Source: Neorhizobium vignae
Lineage (GTDB): Bacteria; Pseudomonadota; Alphaproteobacteria; Rhizobiales; Rhizobiaceae
DNA length: 64,000 nt
NCBI RefSeq assembly: GCF_000732195.1
Contig: NZ_JNNU01000023.1
Location: 21,846-85,845, forward strand
Direction of reading: 5' to 3'
The position numbers and the translations under genes are program-made. Shown here piece after piece: positions 35,971 to 44,944 of the stretch (its first letter is position 1; each line of letters opens with the position of its first letter). The notes below the pieces were generated by a model that saw only the letters and a program-made list of their open reading frames with translations, searched no databases and was not told where the DNA came from.

Positions 35971-36316
35971 ATGCTCTACGATCGGGAGCTGGAAGACTTG
36001 CCGCCGGAACTGCGCTGGCGGAATGGATCCTGCGCGTCGAGGCGGTGATCTTTGCTTCGGCCGAACCCGTTGGCCGTGAGACGCTGGCGCGGGTGGTTGG
36101 TAAGGATTGCGGCATCGACCTGCTCATTGACGATCCGCGTGAGGAATTTAGTCCCGGCCCTGCGAGCTGGTGTGGGTTGCCGGTGGCTGGCAGCACCGCA
36201 CCCGGCCGCGCTTTGCCGAGACGATCCGGGCTTCGGCGGCGCCGACAAGCGAAGGGGTAGCGGCGTTGTCGGAGTTCGAGGCGATGGTGCTCCGCAGCGC
36301 GATTAACAGGTCCTGA
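35971..36316 (+). pseudogene. ScpB-like (segregation and condensation protein B) fragment, frameshifted and truncated
   Basis: An ATG at 35971 opens 'MLYDRELEDLPPELRWR'. A shift gives 'EWILRVEAVIFASAEPVGRE' and 'RVVGKDCGIDLLIDDPREE'. A second shift gives 'CELVWVAGGWQHRTRPRF' and 'ALSEFEAMVL', ending at 36316. This is the N-terminal winged-helix half of the ScpB-like proteins encoded downstream of DUF1403. The second half is missing. It lies 60 bp after the DUF1403 remnant, preserving the ancestral gene order. Confidence 0.7.
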
Positions 36317-36331
36317 GTCTAGCTTGACCGG

Positions 36332-37369
36332 CTAGGGGTCCACGATGGCCGTTGAGCCTCTCTTGACAAGCTCGCCGGAAATACGACGGATGGTCGGACG
36401 TTGGCCCGGAGCACATGAACCGTTCTCGATCATGGCTACCGCAACATCGACGATCATGTCGATCGGCTGACGGAACGTCGTCAGATCGTAATGCGGCCAG
36501 GCTGCCATGCTGATGTCGTCGAATCCGGCGACAGCGATATCCTCAGGCACGCTTACCCCTCTTTCCTTAAGCGCATCGAGACCCCCTGCCGCAAGAATGT
36601 CGTTGGCAAAAAAGATCGCGTCAGTTTCTCCGCGCGCAAGAATGTCGAACGCAGCGGTCCTCCCCGCATAGTAGCTGTATTCATTGCCATCTATGAGGGC
36701 GGAAAGTGTCATGCCGTGCTCGGCGACGCGGGTGATGAAGGCGTTCTGGCGCTCGCGATTTGTGGTCGTATGCGAAAGGCCTGCGACATAGGCGACGCGA
36801 CGGCGGCCGATGGCGTGGAAATGGTCGGCGATCGCTCTCGCGCCCTCGGCATTGTCGCAGATCACGCAACTCAGTTCCGTATCTTCCGCCACGCGGTTGA
36901 TCAGGATTGCGGCCCTGCCCTCCGTCGCCCAGCGAAGCGTCGGGCCGGACAGGATCGTCGCGGAGATGATGATGACTGCATCGACATTGTAGCGCCTCAG
37001 CGCCGAAAGCTGCTCCTCGAGGTTTGTGCCCTTAGTGATGTTGAACATCAGGCTCTGGAGCCCGATGCGTTGCAGGGCACGCGAAAGCTGTTCGATCAAT
37101 GCCGGATAAAAAGGGTTCTGCATGTCCGAGATGACGATGCCGACGATATTCGTGCGGCTCTTCGACAGCATGCTGGCAATCGCATTTGGGTGGTAGTCCA
37201 CATCTTCGGCAAAACGGACGATCTTTTCCCGCAACTCGGGCGCGATGCTCGCGCCCGGTGTAAAGGCGCGGGAGACTGCCGACTGGCTGACACCAAGCAT
37301 GCGCGCGAGCTCCCGCGCAGTCATCGGCTTGCGTCTGGTTTTTTCGCTGGCAGTTTCATTCCTGCTCAA
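36332..37369 (-). CDS. LacI family regulator of the CoA-transferase/enolase unit
   Basis: 345 residues if started at the TTG 37369, which has AAGAGGAG seven bases upstream. An ATG at 37324 directly before the HTH lacks a ribosome-binding site. The LacI helix-turn-helix is 'TARELARMLGVSQSAVSRAFTPGASI', followed by the hinge and a periplasmic-binding-like sugar or acid domain ('NIVGIVISDMQNPFYPALIEQL'). It is divergent from the tandem CoA-transferase gene. An 18-bp near-palindrome lies between them and recurs upstream of the enolase-superfamily gene, so this protein probably represses itself and both units. Confidence 0.88.
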   Translation of the reverse strand: MSRNETASEKTRRKPMTARELARMLGVSQSAVSRAFTPGASIAPELREKIVRFAEDVDYHPNAIASMLSKSRTNIVGIVISDMQNPFYPALIEQLSRALQRIGLQSLMFNITKGTNLEEQLSALRRYNVDAVIIISATILSGPTLRWATEGRAAILINRVAEDTELSCVICDNAEGARAIADHFHAIGRRRVAYVAGLSHTTTNRERQNAFITRVAEHGMTLSALIDGNEYSYYAGRTAAFDILARGETDAIFFANDILAAGGLDALKERGVSVPEDIAVAGFDDISMAAWPHYDLTTFRQPIDMIVDVAVAMIENGSCAPGQRPTIRRISGELVKRGSTAIVDP

Positions 37370-37464
37370 TGCCGGCTCCTCTTGGCATCCTGCAACCGGT
37401 GCGCGCTTCTCACTATGCCTGAAACAGCCGTCTATCAATACGCGAAACTGAAAATACTGCCAAT

Positions 37465-37482
37465 CTTGCATCCGTATGCAAG
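37465..37482. promoter_or_regulatory. LacI-type operator 1
   Basis: CTTGCATCCGTATGCAAG is palindromic at 16 of 18 positions with the central CpG typical of LacI-family sites. It lies between the LacI gene and the divergent CoA-transferase gene. The site at 40805 matches it in 17 of 18 positions in the opposite orientation. Confidence 0.75.
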
Positions 37483-37546
37483 GCAAGCTAGGTTTGACGT
37501 CGGCGGGGAGGAGACCCGACGAGACAATCGGATGGTGGAGGCGCGG

Positions 37547-39931
37547 ATGTCCAAAGCTCTGGACGGCCTGCGGGTCGTCGATTTATCGAATACCCTTGCC
37601 GGGCAGTATTGCGCGCGCCTGCTCGCGGATTTCGGCGCTGACGTAACCCTGGTCGAGCCTCCGGAGGGTTCACCCATCCGGCAAATGCCGCCGTTTTCCG
37701 TTGCCGAGCCAGGCCTGTCGCTGCGGTTCTGGCATCTGAACACCGGCAAGCGTTCCATCATCCTGGACCAGACAGATACTGGTGGGCAGGAGATGCTGAA
37801 TGCCATGCTTTCGGCGGCGGACATCGCCATCCTGCCGGAGGATTTCGATGCCGAGAATATTGCACATCTCAATCGGGCCTGCATTGCGGCCTGCGTAACC
37901 GCCTTTGGTGGCGACGGGCCACTGAAAGAGTGGCGCGGGCCGGAGATTGTCCTTCAGGCTCTCTCCGGCATGATGAACAACAATGGCGCCTACGGGCGGG
38001 AGCCGCTCTATGGCGTTGGCGAGCGCGCGTCCTTTGCCGCGGGGCAGGCGGCGTATATCGGAATCATGGCGGCGTTGCACGAGCGCCATTCCAGCGGTCT
38101 CGGTCAGGTCGTGACGGTCGATGCGGCGGAAACCGCGGCGGCCATGTGCTTCCCTTATGTCATGCGCCACATCTACAATGGCTCGATCCACACGAGGAAG
38201 GACCAGACCATTCCGGCGGGGCAAGTGAAGTGCGGCGATGGCTGGGTATGCATCTGGATCTACAATCACCGCTGGCGCGCGGTCTGCACTGCGCTCGATC
38301 TGCTTTCTCTGGAAGCCGATCCGCGATTTTCAGAGCCGCAGGTGCGAAGGGTGAACTGGGAGACCCTCTACGAGATCATTCAGGACAAGGTAAAGGACTG
38401 GTCTGCCGAGGAACTGGTCGATCGACTGCAGAAAGCCCAGATTATTGCTGCGAAGGCTTATCGCCCGTCCGAGCAGATCCATAACCGCCACCTGAGCGGT
38501 CGACACTATTGGGAAAAGGTTGAGGGCGGGCTTATCCTTGGTCCACCCTTTCGCCTGAGCGCGACGCCGCGCCTGGTCAGATCAGGCGCGCCGGAACTCG
38601 GAGAACTGAAGTTCGATCCGGCCGTATGGGAGGCTAAGAACCGGCGACCGCAGCAGTCGTCGAGGCCTCCGGAAGCGCCGCCGATGGATGGCCTGAGGGT
38701 GATCGAGATCACCACCGCCTGGGCAGGCCCGATGGCGGGTCGGGTCCTTGCCTATTTCGGCGCGCAGTCGATCCATGTGGAATCGCCGAACCGAGTGAAT
38801 TCCTGGCGGCTCAACAAGGAGAGGCCGAATCCGATCAACTTTCCGGATGGCGAACCCGGCCTACGGCCGTTCGACCGGTCCTTTCTGTTCAACTCGCAGA
38901 ATGTCAACAAGCTCTCCTGCATCCTCAATCTGAAGACCGAGGAAGGGCAGAGCACGCTGCGCAGGCTCGTCGCCGTCGCCGACGTACTGATCTGCAATTT
39001 CCGGCCCGGCACGCTCGCGAAACTCGGGCTCGATTACGAGAGCCTGGCGGCGATCAAGCCGGATATCATCGTCGCTGAACTCCCCGCCTTCGGCGGCAGC
39101 GGGCCGATGTCGGGATATGCCGCGCTCGGACCGACTATGGAAATGGCAACGGGCATGTCCGCGATGATGGCCTATCCGGGCGGCCAGCCGGAGAACAGCG
39201 GGCCTTCCTATCTCGACCCGATTGGTGGCTTCAATGCCGCCGCAGCAATCCTGACGGCACTTCATTATCGGGACCGGACTGGCCAGGGTCAGTATGTCGA
39301 AATACCCCAGGTCGAGGCGGCCATGCAGTTCATCGGCGCTGAACTCCTGCTGGCAGCCGAGACCGGTGTCGATCCTGTCCCGGATGGCAACCGCGTCCCG
39401 AATATGTCGCCGCATGACGCTTTCCCGGCGAGGGGCGAAGACCAATGGGTGGTCATCGCCGCCGAAAACGAAGCGCAATGGCAAGCACTATGCGCCGTGA
39501 TCGGGCGTTCGCAGCTTGCTACCGACTCACGGTTCTCGGATCTTGCCGCACGCAAGCGCAATGAAGCGGAACTGACGGCGATATTGTCCGAATGGACGGC
39601 CACGCGGGACAAGCACGCGGTCGCACGGCTCCTGCAATATGCCGGAGTGGCCGCCGCCCCGGTTGCCAATGCTGCCGATGTCGCGTCCAGCGCCTACCTT
39701 GTCCACCGGGGTTTCTTCACGGAACTCGATCATCCCGATGCCGGGCGGCATCGTCATCCGGGCCTGCCGATCCACCTGAGCCGGACGCCAGGCAGCCAGC
39801 GTCGCCCGGCTCCGCAGTTCGGGGGCGATAACCGGTACATACTCGAAAATATCCTCGCTCTGCCTGCCTTAGAGATCGCTCGCGTTTCGGCCGACGATGT
39901 CATGGCGACAGTCCCTTTTCCGGATGGTTGA
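37547..39931 (+). CDS. Tandem two-domain CaiB/BaiF (family III) CoA-transferase
   Basis: 794 residues, about twice the usual CaiB/BaiF length, made of two full domains. The first begins 'ALDGLRVVDLSNTLAGQYCARLLADFGADVTLVEPP' and the second, near residue 380, 'MDGLRVIEITTAWAGPMAGRVLAYFGAQSIHVES'. Each carries its own late 'HxSGLGQVVTV' or 'RTGQGQYVEI' loop. Family III enzymes move CoA between carboxylic acids through an acyl-enzyme intermediate. The start at 37547 follows GGAGG with five-base spacing; an ATG at 37532 is possible, and the frame back to 36491 is a shadow. It is followed 3 bp later by a MaoC-like gene. Activation of an unknown carboxylic acid is inferred. Confidence 0.88.
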   Translation: MSKALDGLRVVDLSNTLAGQYCARLLADFGADVTLVEPPEGSPIRQMPPFSVAEPGLSLRFWHLNTGKRSIILDQTDTGGQEMLNAMLSAADIAILPEDFDAENIAHLNRACIAACVTAFGGDGPLKEWRGPEIVLQALSGMMNNNGAYGREPLYGVGERASFAAGQAAYIGIMAALHERHSSGLGQVVTVDAAETAAAMCFPYVMRHIYNGSIHTRKDQTIPAGQVKCGDGWVCIWIYNHRWRAVCTALDLLSLEADPRFSEPQVRRVNWETLYEIIQDKVKDWSAEELVDRLQKAQIIAAKAYRPSEQIHNRHLSGRHYWEKVEGGLILGPPFRLSATPRLVRSGAPELGELKFDPAVWEAKNRRPQQSSRPPEAPPMDGLRVIEITTAWAGPMAGRVLAYFGAQSIHVESPNRVNSWRLNKERPNPINFPDGEPGLRPFDRSFLFNSQNVNKLSCILNLKTEEGQSTLRRLVAVADVLICNFRPGTLAKLGLDYESLAAIKPDIIVAELPAFGGSGPMSGYAALGPTMEMATGMSAMMAYPGGQPENSGPSYLDPIGGFNAAAAILTALHYRDRTGQGQYVEIPQVEAAMQFIGAELLLAAETGVDPVPDGNRVPNMSPHDAFPARGEDQWVVIAAENEAQWQALCAVIGRSQLATDSRFSDLAARKRNEAELTAILSEWTATRDKHAVARLLQYAGVAAAPVANAADVASSAYLVHRGFFTELDHPDAGRHRHPGLPIHLSRTPGSQRRPAPQFGGDNRYILENILALPALEIARVSADDVMATVPFPDG

Positions 39932-39934
39932 TAA

Positions 39935-40774
39935 ATGGATCAAGCAGATATGCTCCCGGCTTTCCCCAGAGATCTGAACGTCGATATCCGGCTGGACGAT
40001 GACCCGCGTTACATCGGCACGATCCACGATGATAGCGTCGCCCGCGCGCGGGGTTACAAGGCAGCGCTCATTCCGGGGGCCTTCGTTTACGGTCACATAA
40101 GCCGCGTCGCGCTACAGGCCTGGGGAGAGGCGTGGACGATCCGAGGCGGCATGGGTGCCCGCTTTCTACGACCGGTCTATAACGGGGATCGTATTCTTTT
40201 CCGTGTCGGAATGCTCGAGGGTGGCGCGGCCATGCGTCGTGCTGAGGTTTCGGTGATCAACGAGGACGGCGCGGAAGTCGCCAGCGGCTGGGTCGGTCTG
40301 CCCGATGCCGCCCCGGTCGTGCCCGATATTTCCGCATTCACGCTCATTCCGAGACCAGAGGCTCCTCCGGTGGTGAGCGTCGGCAGCCTCCACCCGGACA
40401 CGCCGCTGACCACGGCCAACCGCGTGCTGACGCAGAGTGATTTCGAAGCCTCCCTGCGGTCCTTCGGGGAGAGCGAGGCTTTCTACGAGAGTGAGGACAT
40501 CGTCCATTCCGGCTGCATAATGCGGCTCGCCATGGGAGACGCTCATAACAGTTTTCGGTTTCCCTCGCCGGTGGTTCTGACAGATATCGAGACCCAGCAC
40601 TTTGCGCAGGTCAGGCCCGGCCAGCGTCTCGCGACGGTCGGGCGGGTCGCTCAGGTCTATCAGCGCAAGGGCAAACATTATTTGGAAACCGAGGAATTCC
40701 TACTGGCGGATGGGCTTCTCGTCGCCCGTTTTGTGCGCACCCAGATCTACGCTTATGACATGCCCCGCTCATGA
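39935..40774 (+). CDS. MaoC-like hotdog-fold protein (probable hydratase or dehydratase)
   Basis: 279 residues. 'YKAALIPGAFVYGHISRVALQAWG' resembles the hydratase-2/MaoC active-site segment, in which an Asp/His pair hydrates enoyl-CoA; here the histidine is present and the aspartate is not obvious. The C-terminal half may be a second, divergent hotdog domain ('ETQHFAQVRPGQRLATVGRVAQVYQRKGKHY' region), as in two-domain MaoC proteins. It is co-transcribed with the CoA-transferase, 3 bp downstream, so a CoA-thioester substrate is likely. The exact reaction is unknown. Confidence 0.68.
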   Translation: MDQADMLPAFPRDLNVDIRLDDDPRYIGTIHDDSVARARGYKAALIPGAFVYGHISRVALQAWGEAWTIRGGMGARFLRPVYNGDRILFRVGMLEGGAAMRRAEVSVINEDGAEVASGWVGLPDAAPVVPDISAFTLIPRPEAPPVVSVGSLHPDTPLTTANRVLTQSDFEASLRSFGESEAFYESEDIVHSGCIMRLAMGDAHNSFRFPSPVVLTDIETQHFAQVRPGQRLATVGRVAQVYQRKGKHYLETEEFLLADGLLVARFVRTQIYAYDMPRS

Positions 40775-40804
40775 CGGTTGCAGCCGCATTCGCCAAAAGC
40801 AATG

Positions 40805-40822
40805 CTTGCATACGGATGCAAA
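40805..40822. promoter_or_regulatory. LacI-type operator 2
   Basis: CTTGCATACGGATGCAAA is, on the other strand, identical to the operator at 37465-37482 except for one end base. It lies in the 246-bp gap before the enolase-superfamily gene, so the same LacI protein should control that gene and the binding protein after it. Confidence 0.72.
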
Positions 40823-41020
40823 TTGCGCAATGCTGCAGCGATGGAGGAAGGTGACGGGCGCCAGGTCGGTCACGTGATCGATGCGGTCGGGGAGGGCCGC
40901 ACGAGAGACTTCAACGAACGCATGTCAGCATCGGACTAACGGCCTGCATGTGCCGAAGTGAGTCCTGCCGAAGATCTTGAACCGCTTGGCCGGGTAATTT
41001 CGTTTTCAATGAGGTACGCA

Positions 41021-42127
41021 GTGGCGACGACGATCAAATCCATCGAGGCTTTTCAGGTGAGCTGGGGGCCGAACGAGCCGCCGGGCCGCCGCAGCGCCAT
41101 CGTCCGCGTGACGACCACCGATGGCATCGTCGGGCACGGAGAGGCGTCACCGATGATGGGTGGCGAGCATTCGCTCGGCGTGGTCCGCGATTTTGCATCT
41201 TCGCTTATCGGGGTCGATGCTTTGGACCACGCGGTCCTTTACGACAGACTGCTGCATAGATATGTGAAGCTCGGCCCGGAGGGGGCGGTGACCGGTGCGC
41301 TGGCAGCCCTGGATATCGCGCTCTGGGATATCAAGGGCAAATATTTCAACCAGCCGATCTTCAAGCTGCTTGGCGGCGGCTGGCGCACGGAAGTGCCGTT
41401 CTATGCCTCGATCGGCGGCAATGCCGGTCGCACCGTCGACGAGACTGTTAAGGCGGTCGAGGCACGCTGGAAATCCGAAACGCCCGCGGCCATCAAGATC
41501 CGTTGGGACGGCGATCGCAGCCGGCAGGACTGTGACATTCCAGGCGACATCGCCAAGGCCAAGGCGGTGCGCAAACTGGTGGGCGACGATTTCCCGCTCG
41601 CCTTCGACGCCAACAATCAATATTCGGTCGGTGGAGCGATCCGGGTGGGTCGGGCTCTGGAGGAGCTTGGCTATATCTGGTTCGAGGAGCCGGTTCAGCA
41701 TTATAACGTCCGTGCCATGGGAGAGGTCGCGCAACGTCTCGACATCACCGTGTCGGCTGCGGAGCAGACCTACACCACGCAGGCGCTGATCGACATAATC
41801 AATGCGGGTGTCCGAATGGTACAGCCGGACATCATCAAGATGGGCGGCATTACCGGCCTCATGCAATGCGCAGCGGTCTGCTACGCGCACGGCGTCGAAC
41901 TCGTGCCGCATCAAACGCAACCGACCATCGCACACGCCGCCAACCTGCATCTGCTGGCGACCATTATGCACCTGACGAAGCCGGCGGAATTCGCCGATCC
42001 GTCGACCCGCATGCATGCTGCCTTTGTCAACCCGCCAAAACCATCAAATGGAAAATTCGAAGTTCCGAGCGGCCCGGGTCTCGGTCTGGTGATTAACGAC
42101 GCCGAATTGGACAAACGGCGAGGCTGA
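41021..42127 (+). CDS. Mandelate racemase/muconate lactonizing enzyme family (enolase superfamily)
   Basis: 368 residues from a GTG at 41021 that has GAGG six bases upstream. The metal ligands are D196, E222 and E248. The catalytic dyad D270-H297 falls at the same numbers as in mandelate racemase, which supports this start. The first catalytic base motif is K159-x-R161, with Arg in place of the second Lys of the usual KxK. Members with H-D on one side are mostly sugar-acid dehydratases or racemases that abstract the proton next to a carboxylate. The gene is followed 30 bp later by a binding protein gene, so the substrate is probably an imported acid. Confidence 0.88.
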   Translation: MATTIKSIEAFQVSWGPNEPPGRRSAIVRVTTTDGIVGHGEASPMMGGEHSLGVVRDFASSLIGVDALDHAVLYDRLLHRYVKLGPEGAVTGALAALDIALWDIKGKYFNQPIFKLLGGGWRTEVPFYASIGGNAGRTVDETVKAVEARWKSETPAAIKIRWDGDRSRQDCDIPGDIAKAKAVRKLVGDDFPLAFDANNQYSVGGAIRVGRALEELGYIWFEEPVQHYNVRAMGEVAQRLDITVSAAEQTYTTQALIDIINAGVRMVQPDIIKMGGITGLMQCAAVCYAHGVELVPHQTQPTIAHAANLHLLATIMHLTKPAEFADPSTRMHAAFVNPPKPSNGKFEVPSGPGLGLVINDAELDKRRG

Positions 42128-42156
42128 AAAGCGAAGCTTGTCTTTGGGAGGAGATA

Positions 42157-43752
42157 ATGAGCTTGAACAGAAGAGAATTTCTTGAACTGGCGGCAGCCGC
42201 CACGGCACTGAGCGCCGTGAGCATTCCTGCGGCCCATGCGCAGAATGCCGATGTCATTCGTATCGGCATTGCTGCCGGCGGCCCTCGCACCAGCGACCCC
42301 AACTTCACGACACAGGGGTCTGACAACTGGGCAACGGAGCAGGTATACGAACAGCTCGTCCGGCCGGAAGACGGCGATTTCGCCACGACGCCCGACAAAT
42401 ACGTGCCAACGCTCGCGACCGAATGGAAATCGTCGCCGGACGCCAAGACCTGGAGCTTCAAGCTGCGTCAGGGCGTGCAGTTCCACAAGGGTTACGGAGA
42501 GATGACGTCGGAAGACGTCGTCTTCTCCTACAAGCGCGCCATCGCCGATGGCACCAACAAGACCATCATGTCGAACGTCGCGGATGTGGTTGCCAAGGGT
42601 CCGTACGAGGTCGACGTCATCCTGAAGACGCCGGACGTGAACCTGCTTGGCACGACCATCTTCTCCAACAACACATCAATTGTTTCGAAAAAGGCCTTCG
42701 ACAAGATCGGCGCTGAAAAGTTCATGACCGATGCGGTGGGAACCGGTCCCTACGAACTTACCCGTTTCGACAGCGAGTGGGGCGAAGCAATGAAGCGCCA
42801 TGAGGGCTATTGGGGTACCAAGGCGAAGATCGCCGGCGTCGAATGTGTTTTCATTGCCGATACTACAGCCCGGACGCTGGCGTTGCTTTCCGGCAATGTC
42901 GACATGATCGAGGCGGTTCGGGCGCCGGGCTGGGTCGATTCCATGCTGCAGCGTGACCCGACGCTGCAGTTCGACATGACCCAACCGGGTTCCTTCAATA
43001 CGCTGCACATCAACTTGAAGCGTAAGCCATTCGACAACCTGAAGGTCCGCCAGGCGTTGATGTATGCGATCGACCGACATGCGGTCGCCGACGCGCTGAA
43101 GCCAATGGGCGGGTTCATGGCCGGTCTGCAGCCGGACTTTTTCCCGGCCGGCTTCAAGACGGAGGACCTGCCGCCGGAACTGCAGTACAAGCCGGATCCG
43201 GCAAAAGCGAAGGCGCTGCTGGCCGAAGCGGGCTTCCCCAACGGCTTCGATTTCGATAGCAACTGCAGCCAGCGCGAGGACTATTCCTCGACCATGCTCA
43301 TCGTGCAGGAGCAGCTCCGCACCGTCGGCATGCGCATGAACCTGAAGATCGGCGATCATACCGCCTATCACGCCGATAATCGCAGCGACAAGAATACTCT
43401 GGCGATGCACTCCTCCAGTTACCCGCCCATCCCGACCCAGCTCTATTTCCAGCAGCTTTCGTCGAAATCGGAGGCCAAGCCGGATGGGAAGGGGGGCGGC
43501 GCCTATAGCCATTACGGCGTGGTGATGCCCGGTATCGATGATTTGCTGAACCAGGCTCTCCAGGCCACCGACTACAAGACATATCTCGAGCTCTGCAAGA
43601 AGATCGAGCTGCAGGTGCTGCGTGATCTGCCGCTGATCGCGCTCTCGAGCCTTTCGTTCACCGTGGCTCGCAACAAGCGCGTTAACCTCGGTTACCCGGT
43701 CAAGAGCGGCTATGCCCGCTGGCGTTTCCATCGCGCCACCAAGACTGCCTGA
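42157..43752 (+). CDS. Family 5 substrate-binding protein (paralogue of 50610-52229)
   Basis: 531 residues behind a strong GGGAGGAG site. The N-terminus 'LNRREFLELAAAATALSAV' is a twin-arginine signal with cleavage near 'AHAQ'. SBP_bac_5 features include 'WSFKLRQGVQFHKGYGEM' and 'KVRQALMYAIDRH'. It shares long blocks with the binding protein of the next operon ('IADTTARTLALLSG', 'VRAPGWV', 'KPFDN.KVRQA'), so both probably bind related compounds. There is no permease in its own operon, and the importer at 43925-47773 is the obvious partner. A hairpin terminator follows. Confidence 0.9.
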   Translation: MSLNRREFLELAAAATALSAVSIPAAHAQNADVIRIGIAAGGPRTSDPNFTTQGSDNWATEQVYEQLVRPEDGDFATTPDKYVPTLATEWKSSPDAKTWSFKLRQGVQFHKGYGEMTSEDVVFSYKRAIADGTNKTIMSNVADVVAKGPYEVDVILKTPDVNLLGTTIFSNNTSIVSKKAFDKIGAEKFMTDAVGTGPYELTRFDSEWGEAMKRHEGYWGTKAKIAGVECVFIADTTARTLALLSGNVDMIEAVRAPGWVDSMLQRDPTLQFDMTQPGSFNTLHINLKRKPFDNLKVRQALMYAIDRHAVADALKPMGGFMAGLQPDFFPAGFKTEDLPPELQYKPDPAKAKALLAEAGFPNGFDFDSNCSQREDYSSTMLIVQEQLRTVGMRMNLKIGDHTAYHADNRSDKNTLAMHSSSYPPIPTQLYFQQLSSKSEAKPDGKGGGAYSHYGVVMPGIDDLLNQALQATDYKTYLELCKKIELQVLRDLPLIALSSLSFTVARNKRVNLGYPVKSGYARWRFHRATKTA

Positions 43753-43781
43753 CGACGCCGATCGGGATCCAAATCCATTGT

Positions 43782-43808
43782 CCCCGGAAGAGTAATCCTC
43801 ATCCGGGG
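43782..43808. terminator. Hairpin between convergent operons
   Basis: CCCCGGA at 43782-43788 pairs with TCCGGGG at 43802-43808 (7-bp GC-rich stem, 13-nt loop), followed by a short CTTTCT. It lies 30 bp after the binding-protein stop, with the opposing ATPase gene ending at 43925, so it may serve both. Confidence 0.6.
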
Positions 43809-43924
43809 GCTTTCTGTCGGCTCGGCAAAATCGCGACGATCCGTCATCTTCCGATCTCACTCGCTGTCACAACAACTAGGTCGGTGGCAATCAGCCGCCG
43901 TCTGAGGTTTGCTACGATGTCTCG

Positions 43925-44944
43925 TCAGGCTGGGATCGCTGGACGTGCCTTGGCGAGCGGGATGGGAAACGGTTTTGCGAAATGACAGGCCGCCAGTTGG
44001 CCTGCTGCGACTTCGCGCAGCGGCGGCCGCTCGATGCTGCAGATCTCCTGCCGGATCGGGCACCGGGTATGGAAGCTGCAACCCGGCGGCACGCGCTTGG
44101 GGCTGGGCACGTCGCCTTCCAGAATGATGCGCTTGCCCTTGCGTTCGGGATCGGGCTCCGGAGCCGCCGACATCAGCGCCTGCGTATAGGGATGCTGCGG
44201 CATTCTGTAGATCTGCTTCTTCGGCCCGATCTCGACGATCCGGCCGAGATACATGACCGCGACGCGATCGGCGATGTGGCGCACGACGGCGAGGTCGTGG
44301 GCGATGAATAGGAAGGAGAAACCTTTCTGCCGCTGCAGGTCCTGCATCAGATTGATGATCTGCGCCTGCACAGAGACGTCGAGCGCCGACACCGGCTCGT
44401 CCGCCACAATGAAACTTGGGTCGACGGCGATGGCTCGGGCGATGCCGATTCGCTGACGCTGGCCGCCGGAAAACTGGCGCGGATGCCGGTCCATGAAGGT
44501 CGGCGACAGACCGACCTGGGTCATCAGGTCGGCGACTCGTTCGCGTCGCTGCCGTCCAGACCGGACGAGGCCGAAGACGTCGAGCGGCTCGGCGATGATC
44601 TGGGCGATCGAGCGGCGGGGGCTGAGCGATCCGTAGGGATCCTGGAAGATCATCTGCAGGTGGCGGCGCATATCGCGCATCCGGCCGGCGGGCAGGTTGG
44701 TGAGTTCGGTCTTTTCGAAATAGACGCGGCCAGCGGTCGGATCGATCAGCCGCAACAGAAGCCGGCCGAGCGTGGACTTGCCGCAGCCGGACTCGCCGAC
44801 CAGCGCCAGCGTTTCGCCGCGATTGATGGAAAAGGAACAGCCGTCGACGGCGCGCACCTCGTCAGCCTGTTTCGCAAGGCTGAACCGCATGCCGGAACCG
44901 AATGTCTTGCCGATATCTTCGACGCGTATGATGGGGTCGGTCAT
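43925..44944 (-). CDS. ABC importer ATPase, DppF type
   Basis: 339 residues: Walker A 'GESGCGKS', signature 'FSGGQRQR', Walker B 'FIVADEPVSALD', and the C-terminal oligopeptide-transporter extension with conserved cysteines ('GCSFHTRCPIRQEIC'). The ATG at 44944 overlaps the stop of the DppD-type gene (ATGA); the frame to 45052 is a shadow. It is the last gene of the six-gene minus-strand operon and pairs with the DppD-type ATPase to drive the importer. Confidence 0.92.
   Translation of the reverse strand: MTDPIIRVEDIGKTFGSGMRFSLAKQADEVRAVDGCSFSINRGETLALVGESGCGKSTLGRLLLRLIDPTAGRVYFEKTELTNLPAGRMRDMRRHLQMIFQDPYGSLSPRRSIAQIIAEPLDVFGLVRSGRQRRERVADLMTQVGLSPTFMDRHPRQFSGGQRQRIGIARAIAVDPSFIVADEPVSALDVSVQAQIINLMQDLQRQKGFSFLFIAHDLAVVRHIADRVAVMYLGRIVEIGPKKQIYRMPQHPYTQALMSAAPEPDPERKGKRIILEGDVPSPKRVPPGCSFHTRCPIRQEICSIERPPLREVAAGQLAACHFAKPFPIPLAKARPAIPA

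Noticed and set aside
36491..37546. 352-residue N-terminal extension of the CoA-transferase frame
   Set aside because: It is antisense to the LacI gene, has no family sequence, and a strong ribosome-binding site precedes 37547.
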